Shown: positions 26,769-35,495 of the stretch, piece by piece
Position numbering within the stretch: position 1 is the first letter of the stretch
Layout: each line of letters starts with the position of its first letter
Source: an uncultured Paludibacter sp.
GTDB lineage: Bacteria; Bacteroidota; Bacteroidia; Bacteroidales; Paludibacteraceae
DNA length: 64,000 nt
Assembly (NCBI GenBank): GCA_937897985.1
Contig: CALCBD010000005.1
Location: forward strand, 62,001 to 126,000
Reading direction: 5' to 3'
Program-made: the position numbers and the translations under genes
Notes under the pieces: generated by a model
What the model saw: only the letters and a program-made list of their open reading frames with translations
What the model was told of the DNA's origin: nothing
The model's database searches: none

Positions 26769-29700
26769 ATGGTTCATAACAAAACGTTAGTTCGGACTTT
26801 CATAAAAAAAATCCTCCCTGTTTTATTGCTGTTCCTGAACTTATATGACTCAGAGGCACAATTCATACAATCTCATAAGTGGCGTGCTGCCGAATCGGGT
26901 GGAACCGGCTTTGTACCGGGATTTTGTCTGTCGAAAACCGAAAAAAATGTGATTTATGCCCGCACCGACGTGGGTGGAGCCTATCGCTGGGACGAAACGA
27001 ACAAAAGCTGGCTTCGGATATCCGATTGGGTTAAATCCTCCGAATGGCCGTTGATGGGGATTCAGAGTATAATTACCGATCCTTCAACTCCGGGAAGGGT
27101 GTATATGATGGGTGGAATGTACAACAATTCACCATCGGCCATTATGCGTTCCGACGATTATGGTAAAACATTTAAACGTTTTGTGGTGCCGTTTCAGATT
27201 ACCGGCACAGCCAGTCCCGCAGGCGAACGACTTTGTGTCGATCCCAATAATCCTTCGGTTTTATATTGCGGAACTCATAAAAACGGTCTCTGGAAAAGCA
27301 CAAACTCAGGCGAAACATGGACTCAAATAACCACTTTTACCAATGCTGTTAGCGTTACTTCAGGCGAAACTCTGGTGGTTCCTTTCGTAATTGCAGATGG
27401 CTCAACCGGAACAAGTGGCACTACCTGCACCCGCATTATTGCAGGATTGAGCAGATTAGGAAACAATACCATTTACATATCCGACGATGCCGGTTCAACC
27501 TGGCAGCCTGTAACGGGTTTACCAACTACCAGCATGCCTCAGCGTGCTGTTTTATCGACCGATGGAATGGTTTATACCACCTACAGCAATCAGGTTTCGC
27601 CTACGGGTAGCGGAACTTCAGGTGGTTTTTTCAGGGTCAATCCTGCTACGAAGGCGGTTACCGATATCACCCCGCAAGGAATTAAAACCAATGGTTATTG
27701 TGGTGTAACTGTCGATAAAAATAATGCGAATCAGATAATCATAACGAATACAAACGGAGTCCGGTGGAATGCAACCGGTATGTATGGTGAACGAATCTGG
27801 CGCACAAAAGATGGTGGTTCCAACTGGACAGATTTAGCTTCAAGCTCGCTGGTTGTGATGGATTATCAGGGATTCGGTTATGCGGCATCAGTCAATCCGC
27901 ATTGGGTAACAAATGTTGAGATTGATCCTTTCAATTCGAATCGTTTCTTCTTTAATTCCGGTAACGGTGTATACCGGTGCGAAAATCTGGGTGATTTTGA
28001 TTCGGGGAAAACGATTACCTTTCAGTTTTCTACCAAAGGGTTGGTCGAATCGGTCGTTTTTGATTTTGTGTCACCAGGCTCAGGTGCCCAACTGCTTCAG
28101 GCCATTGGCGACTATGCAGGCTTCAGACATACGCAGTTAGATCAACCCGGCGAACGGTTTTCTCCTGCCGGTGGCGCCAACAATCTGTGTATCGATGCAG
28201 CAACCACGAATCCGAATGTGGTGGTGCGTACCACTTCGAATCCTGCAAGCGGGGCGCTCTATTCGCTGGATAATGGTGTGAGTTGGAAAACGCTGGGCAG
28301 TTATGCCGTTTCCGATTCGGTTTATGCCGGGAACATTGCTGTTTCGGCCGATGGAACTTATATGGTATGGGCACCCAAAGACAAACCGATGCGTGTGACA
28401 TTCGACAACGGGGCATCGTGGTATATGTGTCAGGGAACACTCCCTCCGAACAATCTTCGACCGGTTTCTGATAAGGTGAATGTCGGGAAATTCTATGTTT
28501 TCAATGGTATGAATCTTTATGCCAGCGAAGATGGAGGCTGGACATATTCTGCTTTTTCGGTGGCAACCTGTGGTATGCCTGCCTCCACTTCTTACGGAAC
28601 TATCAGAACTTTCCCCGGTAAAGAGGGTGAAATCTGGTTTCCGTTAAACGAGAATGGGTTGTATTCTTCAAAATGGAGTGGAGGTAAACCACAATTTACG
28701 AAAATAGTGAATGTGGATTATTGTCGTGCTGTAGCTTTCGGCATGGCTAAGCCCGGCAGCGGACAACCGGCAACGCTCTTTATTCACGGTAAAGTGAAAA
28801 CTTCCGCTTTCGATGGCATTTTCCGTTCCGACGATATGGGTGCGACATGGATTCAGGTGAATGACCCGGAACACGAGTTTGCAGGCATCAGTCGCAGCGG
28901 TCTGGTGGGCGACCCCCGAACTTATGGCCGTGTTTACATGAATACCGGTGGCGGTTTGGGCGTTATTTACGGCGATATTGATGGTGCCGTGTACGACGGT
29001 AGTATCGAAACACCTGCAACAACAATCAAAGTGGGTGCTTCACAAAGTTATACAACGATTCAGACTGCATATAACAGTATTTCATCGAACCTGAGTTCAT
29101 CTGTTTTAATCGAACTTCAATCGGATTATTCACCTTCGTCGGAAATCTTCCCGGTAGTTTTTTCGGCCAAAACGGGTGCTTCGGCTACTAATTATATCCT
29201 GGTTCGTCCGGCTGACGGCGTTCAGCTCAGATTAGAATCACCGAATACAATTTTTAGTTTCAATGGTGCACGATATGTAAAAATCGACGGACGACCAACA
29301 GGTGTCGGGGTTTCTAAATCGTTGATTTTGTCGAATACAAGTACAGCTACCGGAGCCAAAACGGTCGAATTTCTGAATGATGCTTTTCATAATACATTGA
29401 GATACTGCAATGTATTGGGGTCGGCAAATTCGACTACAACGGGAACAATCGTGATCGGAACTACTTCAGGCACTGTTTCGCGTAGCGGAACCACAGGCGA
29501 TTTCTATGGTTCAGGTAATTTGCATACTACTATCGACAATTGTAATATCGGGAATGGTGCTGCCGGTTGGCCGGTAAATGCCGTTTACCTGAAAGGAACA
29601 CCTACCTATACCAACGAAGGTACGGTAATTTCGAATAATAATATTTACAATTTTATTTCGGATGTAACCGACGTAAAATCATGCGGTATTTTGAATGACA

Positions 29701-31325
29701 TGGATTGTCAGACAACAGAAATTACGAACAACCATTTTTACCAAACCGGGACGAAAAATCTGACAGGCGGTAGTTTGATTTATCCAATTTACATTAACAC
29801 TGCAGGTTTGATTACCTCCATTACTAATAACTTTATTGGTGGAACAAACGATTCGGGAAGTGGTGTTTGGACCATTCAATCAACCGGAGCGACCCGATTC
29901 TGTGGAATTTATATTAATTCTGTCAAAAGTGGTGCTTCAATAGGAAGTTTCAATGGAAATCGAATTTCAGGAATTGACCTTACAAGTTATTCGGCGGGCA
30001 ATGGTACCGATGGAGTGGTAGCCGGTATTATTTTAAAAGCGGGAAATGTGGTAAATTCTGCTGAAACTTCACCCAACGAAGTGTCAAACATTACTTTAAG
30101 ATTCGGAACAACCATGAGTGGTTCGAATGGCTTATGCGGATATACTTATTTCTACGGTGCAGGTGCCTGTAATCTGGGCTATATTAAAGTTAATAATCTG
30201 ACAGCGATTCCGGTTGGTGCAAATGCCGGAATTATTTCGGGTAAAGTTGTGGGGATTTATACCGGCAATGCCTATGGCACAAGCTGCAAAGCAGCCGAGG
30301 TGCACGATTTGGTCTGTGGCACAACAGGTAGTCAGGGAGCTCATCAGGTGTATGGTATTTATTCCTATAGCGGAAGCAACCGGCCCAATACAATTGAACG
30401 CAATTTTGTGTATAACCTTAATGCAGTTTCAACCGGAGCTTCAGTTGTTGCAGGTTTGTCGTGTGGTGCAGGTACGGGTGTGCTGACCATGAAGAATAAC
30501 ATGGTTTGTTTGGGCAACGATATGACTTCGGGAGCCGCATTGTATGGAATTTATAAAAATACAACCGGTGCCGATGTATTTATTCACAATTCCGTTTATA
30601 TCGGTGGTTCGGTTTCGGGTACAACTCAAAATACCTATGCTTTTATGCGCGATGTGACAACTGAAAATACACTGACAGGCAACAATATCCGAAATAATAT
30701 ATTTGTGAATAAACGCACGGGTGGAGATATTGGAAAACACTTTGTGATTTCTTCAAAGTTGACTTCGGATTATTCAAATCCTTATCCTGTTGTGTGTAAC
30801 TTTAACTGTTACGATATGGCATCAGGTGCAAACAATGTGTTCGGCAGTATAGCTTCGACCGGATTTACATTCGCTGACTGGAAAACAACCACCAAATGGG
30901 ATAACAATAGCATCAATGCCGATCCGAAGTTTGTGGATGCCACCAATGCGGGCACACCTGATCTGTCAATCAAATTGAATTCAAGCATTGTTGATCAGAA
31001 AGGGGATGCTACCCTCACCGCAACCGACGATTATTTTGGAGCAACCCGAACAGCCCTTTCACCCTGCGATATTGGGGCTTATGCTTATATTTATGACCCC
31101 CGTTCGGTGGTAAACGAAATTGCCGACAACCCATTAAGTGTTTTTACAGGTAACTCCTGCATGATAATTACCGGAAGCGGAAATAAAACAGCTAATATTT
31201 TTTCCATTGATGGCCGTTTAATTCAAAAAATCCGTCTACAGTCCGACAGACAAATTGTTTTCATTCATTCAGGAATTTATTTTGTACGGGTGGATGAAAA
31301 AGTGGCAAAAGTGATAGTGAGATAA
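26769..31325 (+). CDS. GH74-like beta-propeller glycanase fused to beta-helix module and T9SS CTD
   Basis: The ATG at 26769 starts a signal peptide (ending SEAQ); the upstream in-frame ATG at 26742 overlaps the previous gene. The 1518-residue product has three parts. Residues ~35-740 form a GH74-type double seven-bladed propeller with Asp-box repeats (WKSTNSGETW, ISDDAGSTW, RTKDGGSNW, RSDDMGATW). The candidate catalytic aspartates are Asp67 (ARTDVGGAYRWD) and Asp448 (GDYAGFRH). Residues ~750-1430 are a right-handed beta-helix like those at 15089 and 18022 (SYTTIQTAYNSI, ARYVKIDGR, ISNNNIYNF, TRTALSPCDIGAYAY). A CTD ends it (~1445-1518, ANIFSIDGRLIQK, GIYFVRVDEKVAKVIVR). GH74 enzymes are mostly endo-xyloglucanases. 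Xyloglucan as substrate is plausible but not proven, and the fusion is unusual. Confidence 0.85.
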   Translation: MVHNKTLVRTFIKKILPVLLLFLNLYDSEAQFIQSHKWRAAESGGTGFVPGFCLSKTEKNVIYARTDVGGAYRWDETNKSWLRISDWVKSSEWPLMGIQSIITDPSTPGRVYMMGGMYNNSPSAIMRSDDYGKTFKRFVVPFQITGTASPAGERLCVDPNNPSVLYCGTHKNGLWKSTNSGETWTQITTFTNAVSVTSGETLVVPFVIADGSTGTSGTTCTRIIAGLSRLGNNTIYISDDAGSTWQPVTGLPTTSMPQRAVLSTDGMVYTTYSNQVSPTGSGTSGGFFRVNPATKAVTDITPQGIKTNGYCGVTVDKNNANQIIITNTNGVRWNATGMYGERIWRTKDGGSNWTDLASSSLVVMDYQGFGYAASVNPHWVTNVEIDPFNSNRFFFNSGNGVYRCENLGDFDSGKTITFQFSTKGLVESVVFDFVSPGSGAQLLQAIGDYAGFRHTQLDQPGERFSPAGGANNLCIDAATTNPNVVVRTTSNPASGALYSLDNGVSWKTLGSYAVSDSVYAGNIAVSADGTYMVWAPKDKPMRVTFDNGASWYMCQGTLPPNNLRPVSDKVNVGKFYVFNGMNLYASEDGGWTYSAFSVATCGMPASTSYGTIRTFPGKEGEIWFPLNENGLYSSKWSGGKPQFTKIVNVDYCRAVAFGMAKPGSGQPATLFIHGKVKTSAFDGIFRSDDMGATWIQVNDPEHEFAGISRSGLVGDPRTYGRVYMNTGGGLGVIYGDIDGAVYDGSIETPATTIKVGASQSYTTIQTAYNSISSNLSSSVLIELQSDYSPSSEIFPVVFSAKTGASATNYILVRPADGVQLRLESPNTIFSFNGARYVKIDGRPTGVGVSKSLILSNTSTATGAKTVEFLNDAFHNTLRYCNVLGSANSTTTGTIVIGTTSGTVSRSGTTGDFYGSGNLHTTIDNCNIGNGAAGWPVNAVYLKGTPTYTNEGTVISNNNIYNFISDVTDVKSCGILNDMDCQTTEITNNHFYQTGTKNLTGGSLIYPIYINTAGLITSITNNFIGGTNDSGSGVWTIQSTGATRFCGIYINSVKSGASIGSFNGNRISGIDLTSYSAGNGTDGVVAGIILKAGNVVNSAETSPNEVSNITLRFGTTMSGSNGLCGYTYFYGAGACNLGYIKVNNLTAIPVGANAGIISGKVVGIYTGNAYGTSCKAAEVHDLVCGTTGSQGAHQVYGIYSYSGSNRPNTIERNFVYNLNAVSTGASVVAGLSCGAGTGVLTMKNNMVCLGNDMTSGAALYGIYKNTTGADVFIHNSVYIGGSVSGTTQNTYAFMRDVTTENTLTGNNIRNNIFVNKRTGGDIGKHFVISSKLTSDYSNPYPVVCNFNCYDMASGANNVFGSIASTGFTFADWKTTTKWDNNSINADPKFVDATNAGTPDLSIKLNSSIVDQKGDATLTATDDYFGATRTALSPCDIGAYAYIYDPRSVVNEIADNPLSVFTGNSCMIITGSGNKTANIFSIDGRLIQKIRLQSDRQIVFIHSGIYFVRVDEKVAKVIVR

Positions 31326-31476
31326 ATGACTTAAAATAAGAAACTGAATACAGTGAGGAAAATTTGCTTTTATGTTACAGTTAGTCGAACTGATGAACTG
31401 AATGCATTAGTTTGTTCCTTTTATTTGATAATCAAATCAGTAGGTGTTTAATTGTTGATTTATACATTAATAAATT

Positions 31477-32280
31477 ATGTTTGAAATTAAAGGCAAAGTG
31501 GCTGTAGTCACAGGTGGAACCGGAGTTTTAGGAAGTAATATTGCAAAAAATCTGCTTCAATCCGGAGCCAGAGTGGTGATTCTTAATCGTCGTCAGGAGG
31601 TGTTGACAGAGAAACTGGAAGAGCTGAAGCAGTACGGAGAGGTTTCAGGTTTCGTGTGTGATGTATTGTCGGAGGAACAACTCCGAAAGGTGCGAAATGA
31701 GATTGAAAGTCGCTACTATGGTATCGATATTCTGGTGAATGCTGCCGGTGGCAATACACCAGGTGGAACTATTTCCGAGGACAGGTCGGTTTTTGATATG
31801 AACATCGATGAATACAATCATGTGGTGAATCTGAACTCCAACGGAACGGTTTATCCCTGCCTGATTTTCGGCGAAAGCATGGCACGGCGTGGTTCGGGAA
31901 GTATTGTAAATATTTCGTCGATGGCTACTTATAGCGCCATTACACGGGTGCCGGGTTATTCGGTAGCCAAAACAGGTATCAATATTTTTACTCAATGGCT
32001 GGCTATGGAAATGGCGATGAAATTCGGTGATAAAATCCGTGTCAATGCCATTGCTCCCGGCTTTTTTATTGGCGATCAAAACCGCGCTGTACTTATCAAT
32101 CCCGATGGTTCACTCACCGAACGCAGCAAAAAAGTAATTGCCAAAACGCCTATGAAACGTTTCGGAAATATTGATGAACTCAACGGTATTGTGCAGTTCC
32201 TTTGCTCCGATGCGGCCAGCTTTATCACAGGCGCAATCATTCCTGTTGATGGTGGTTTTAGTGCATTCAGCGGAGTGTGA
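31477..32280 (+). CDS. SDR-family oxidoreductase, probable D-mannonate oxidoreductase
   Basis: A 267-residue classical short-chain dehydrogenase: nucleotide-binding TGGTGVLGS (~12-20), NAAGG (~88-92), catalytic Ser148 region (NISSMA), and Tyr161-x3-Lys165 (YSVAK). The C-terminal APGFFIGDQNRA and TPMKRFG blocks and the genomic link to UxuA three genes downstream fit the SDR type of fructuronate reductase/D-mannonate oxidoreductase. That enzyme interconverts D-fructuronate and D-mannonate with NAD(P)H in the cytoplasm. It has no signal peptide. The following GH29 starts 25 bases downstream, so it probably opens a four-gene operon. Exact substrate is inferred from context. Confidence 0.85.
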   Translation: MFEIKGKVAVVTGGTGVLGSNIAKNLLQSGARVVILNRRQEVLTEKLEELKQYGEVSGFVCDVLSEEQLRKVRNEIESRYYGIDILVNAAGGNTPGGTISEDRSVFDMNIDEYNHVVNLNSNGTVYPCLIFGESMARRGSGSIVNISSMATYSAITRVPGYSVAKTGINIFTQWLAMEMAMKFGDKIRVNAIAPGFFIGDQNRAVLINPDGSLTERSKKVIAKTPMKRFGNIDELNGIVQFLCSDAASFITGAIIPVDGGFSAFSGV

Positions 32281-32305
32281 TTCTTCTCATTTTTCATAAA
32301 GAGAC

Positions 32306-34309
32306 ATGAATCAGATAATAAAATTAATCCTCCTTGCTTTTATATTCATCTTTTCCCCATTAGTTTCGTTGGCTCAGACTCACAAAACCGACGACTTCAA
32401 AATGGACTGGTGGAAGGAAGCCAAATTCGGTATGTTTATTCACTGGGGTTTGTACAGCATTACTGCCGGTACCTGGGGCGACCAAAAAATGAAGCGAGTG
32501 ATTGGCAGTGAGTGGATTTTGAATGTGTTGAAAATTCCGATTGCTGACTACAAGCAACTTGCTCCACAGTTTAATCCTGCAAATTTCAATGCGGATAATT
32601 TTGTGTTGCTTGCCAAAGAAGCCGGTATGAAATACCTGATTTTTACTGCCAAGCATTGCGAGGGTTTTGCCATGTTCCAAACGGCTGCCGACCCGTTCAA
32701 TATCATGGAAGCATCGCCCTATAAAAAAGACATTGTAAAAGCGCTGGCCGAATCCTGCAAAAAACACAATTTGCCATTTGGTGTGTATTATGCTCAGGCG
32801 ATGGACTGGTACCATGCCGGTGGCGGTTCGTACGACAAAAAATGGGACAAAGCGCAGGAAGGACGTTTCAGCGATTATATAGAAAAAGTATCGTTGCCAC
32901 AGGTAAAAGAGCTGGTTACTAATTACCAGCCCAGCATTATCTGGTTCGATACACCGGCCGAAATGACGCCCGAATTAGCCAAACAATTCACCGATTTTCT
33001 GGTACAACATCCCGATATTATTATCAACGACCGCCTTGGTGGAAATGTGGAAGGCGACCTCACAACTCCCGAACAGTACATTCCGGCAACCGGCATTCCG
33101 GGAAAAAACTGGGAATCGTGTATGACCATGAATGAAACATGGGGCTATAACTCTGATGATCACAACTGGAAAAGTACCGAAACGCTGGTACGCAACCTGA
33201 TTGATATTACCTCGAAAGGTGGAAATTACCTGCTCAATGTTGGTCCAGATGCTACAGGACTTGTTCCGCAACCTTCAGTGGAACGGCTGAAAGAAGTAGG
33301 AAAATGGATGAAAACCAATGGTGAAGCCATTTATGGAACGCAGGCCAACCCATTTAGCGAAACCTCGTGGGGACGAGTAACACAAAAAAAGGTTGGAAAA
33401 ACGACCAGGCTTTATTTGCATATTTTCGATTGGCCCGCTGATGGTAAAATTGTGCTTTATGGTCTGCAAAACAAAGTTTTAAAGGCTTATCCATTGATTA
33501 ATCGTGCTAAAAAAATAAAAACAGAGCAATATGCGGCACAGCTGACAATACCTTTGGCTGGTTTGACAAAGAGCGATTTTGCCACTGTTATTGTGCTCGA
33601 GATTGCCGGAAATGCAAATGTGGTAAACAAACCCGAAATCAAACCGAATGCCACCGTCTATATCGACAAAGCACGTTTTACTATTCACTCAGCTACACCC
33701 AATGCCGTGTTGAGATTTACTCTTGATGGCACCGAACCAACTATTCAGTCGGCTATAGCCAAAGGAGAAATTTGTGTGGAAAAGACTGATTTTGTTGTAA
33801 AAGCCCGTATATTTGTAAATAATAAAGCGGTGAGTGCAATTGCCGAAAGACGTTTTGTCAGTTCTTTACCTATACCTGCACTCAACACAGGCAAACCGGG
33901 CTTTAGTTATAGTTATTACGAAGGTGTTTGGAATAATCTGCCTGATTTCTCGAAACTGACTCCCGTCAAATCGGGTATTGTTGACCGTGTGAATCTTGAA
34001 ATTCGTCAGCGTGAACACAATTATGGGTTGGTGTTTGATGGTTGGATAAATATTCCCGTCACCAATGTATATACTTTTTATCTTACTTCGGACGATGGCA
34101 GCCGGTTGATTATTGATTCGAAAACCGTGATAGACCACGATGGCGTGCATGGTGCAGAAGAAAAAAGTGTTGAACTCCCGCTTGAAGCAGGTTGGCACAA
34201 AATTACCCTGCAATATTTTCAGCAGGAAATTGGTCAGGCGCTAAAATTAGAATGGCAACCACCGCGACAACCACGTTCGGAAATTGACAAACTTATTATT
34301 ACAAACTGA
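32306..34309 (+). CDS. GH29 alpha-L-fucosidase with chitobiase-like and PA14 domains (paralogue 2)
   Basis: A 667-residue protein with a signal peptide (to VSLAQ). The GH29 domain (~22-350) shows MDWWKEAKFGMFIHWGLY, KYLIFTAKHCEGFAMF and IIWFDTP (Asp215, expected nucleophile), with TGIPGKNWESCMTMNETWGY as in paralogue 1. A chitobiase/FN3-like domain (~450-520, LRFTLDGTEPTIQ) and a PA14 domain (~530-660, YYEGVWNNLPDF, TSDDGSRLIID) follow. It lies between the SDR and GH27 genes, 13 bases before the latter's start, and so is co-transcribed with glucuronate-pathway genes. That points to fucose on a uronic-acid-containing glycan. The linkage preference of each paralogue cannot be read from the sequence. 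Confidence 0.93.
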   Translation: MNQIIKLILLAFIFIFSPLVSLAQTHKTDDFKMDWWKEAKFGMFIHWGLYSITAGTWGDQKMKRVIGSEWILNVLKIPIADYKQLAPQFNPANFNADNFVLLAKEAGMKYLIFTAKHCEGFAMFQTAADPFNIMEASPYKKDIVKALAESCKKHNLPFGVYYAQAMDWYHAGGGSYDKKWDKAQEGRFSDYIEKVSLPQVKELVTNYQPSIIWFDTPAEMTPELAKQFTDFLVQHPDIIINDRLGGNVEGDLTTPEQYIPATGIPGKNWESCMTMNETWGYNSDDHNWKSTETLVRNLIDITSKGGNYLLNVGPDATGLVPQPSVERLKEVGKWMKTNGEAIYGTQANPFSETSWGRVTQKKVGKTTRLYLHIFDWPADGKIVLYGLQNKVLKAYPLINRAKKIKTEQYAAQLTIPLAGLTKSDFATVIVLEIAGNANVVNKPEIKPNATVYIDKARFTIHSATPNAVLRFTLDGTEPTIQSAIAKGEICVEKTDFVVKARIFVNNKAVSAIAERRFVSSLPIPALNTGKPGFSYSYYEGVWNNLPDFSKLTPVKSGIVDRVNLEIRQREHNYGLVFDGWINIPVTNVYTFYLTSDDGSRLIIDSKTVIDHDGVHGAEEKSVELPLEAGWHKITLQYFQQEIGQALKLEWQPPRQPRSEIDKLIITN

Positions 34310-34322
34310 AATAACTGATTTT

Positions 34323-35483
34323 ATGAAGTTAATTAAAAGACTTTTACTTCTATTCCTGTTTTCAATTTTCTCGTTTTCAGTTATAGCAAAAACTCCTGTC
34401 ATGGGCTGGAGCAGCTGGAATCATTTCAGGGTAAATATTGATGAAAAAATGATTCGGGAGCAAGCCGATGCCATGATTCGTTCAGGCATGTACGCTGCAG
34501 GTTACCGGTTTGTAAATATCGACGATGGTTATTTTGGTGGTCGTGATGCGGCGGGAAAGTTGTTTTGCGATTCGGTAAAGTTTCCTTCGGGAATGAAGGC
34601 GCTGGCCACTTACATTCATAAAAAAGGACTGAAAGCCGGTATTTATTCCGACGCCGGACAAAACACCTGTGGATCTATTTGGGATAATGATAAAAAAGGA
34701 ATTGGTGTGGGACTTTACGGGTTTGTTAAACAGGATTGTAATTTGTTTTTCAACGAATGGGGATTCGATTTCCTGAAAGTGGACTGGTGTGGGGGTCAGG
34801 CTCAAAAATTAGACTTACAGAAAACATATTTACCAATCATTAAGAGCGTACGGGATACTAAGAAAAATATTGTTTTTAATATTTGTTGCTGGAAATTTCC
34901 TGGTGAATGGGCTGTAAAAGCAGCCGATTCGTGGCGGATTTCGGGAGATATCGAAGCAAACTTCAAATCGATATGTCACATAATTGATTTAAATGCAGGT
35001 TTGGCAAAATATGCTTCGCCGGGTCATTTCAACGATATGGACATGCTTCAGGTGGGGCGTGGCATGACTTACGACGAGGACAAAAGTCATTTTTCGATGT
35101 GGTGCATGATGAGTTCGCCATTACTTGCCGGCAACGATTTGCGTAATATGTCGGCACAAACCATTGAAATCCTGACCAATAAAGAACTTATTGCTCTTAA
35201 TCAGGACAAAGCTTGTGTACAGGCCGAACGAATCAGCACAATCAATCAGGTTGAACTTTGGCTGAAACCTTTATATTTCAAAAAAGGAAAGCAAAAAGCC
35301 GTTGCGATATTCAACAGAAACTCCGATTCGGTTGATTATATGTTGACTAACAATAGTATACAGGTTTCGGCTAACGCAACTTTAAGGGATTTGTGGCAAC
35401 ATGCAAACCTCGGTAAAATGGGCAATAACAGAACTTTTCATATCCCCGCTCATGGTATCGTGGTTTTGAAAATTTGTGATTAA
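34323..35483 (+). CDS. GH27-family alpha-galactosidase-like enzyme
   Basis: The ATG at 34323 starts a signal peptide (MKLIKRLLLL to SVIAK); the open frame from 34284 overlaps the previous gene. The 386-residue product is a GH27 (beta/alpha)8 enzyme: TPVMGWSSWNHF at the mature N-terminus, NIDDGYFGG (~55-65), the nucleophile Asp154 in FLKVDWCGG, the acid/base Asp209 in SWRISGDI, HFNDMDMLQVG and SPLLAGNDLRNM, followed by a small antiparallel C-terminal domain. GH27 members are alpha-galactosidases, with some beta-L-arabinopyranosidases and alpha-N-acetylgalactosaminidases. It is 12 bases upstream of uxuA in the same operon. Likely periplasmic. Confidence 0.92.
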   Translation: MKLIKRLLLLFLFSIFSFSVIAKTPVMGWSSWNHFRVNIDEKMIREQADAMIRSGMYAAGYRFVNIDDGYFGGRDAAGKLFCDSVKFPSGMKALATYIHKKGLKAGIYSDAGQNTCGSIWDNDKKGIGVGLYGFVKQDCNLFFNEWGFDFLKVDWCGGQAQKLDLQKTYLPIIKSVRDTKKNIVFNICCWKFPGEWAVKAADSWRISGDIEANFKSICHIIDLNAGLAKYASPGHFNDMDMLQVGRGMTYDEDKSHFSMWCMMSSPLLAGNDLRNMSAQTIEILTNKELIALNQDKACVQAERISTINQVELWLKPLYFKKGKQKAVAIFNRNSDSVDYMLTNNSIQVSANATLRDLWQHANLGKMGNNRTFHIPAHGIVVLKICD

Positions 35484-35495
35484 GACAATAAAATT

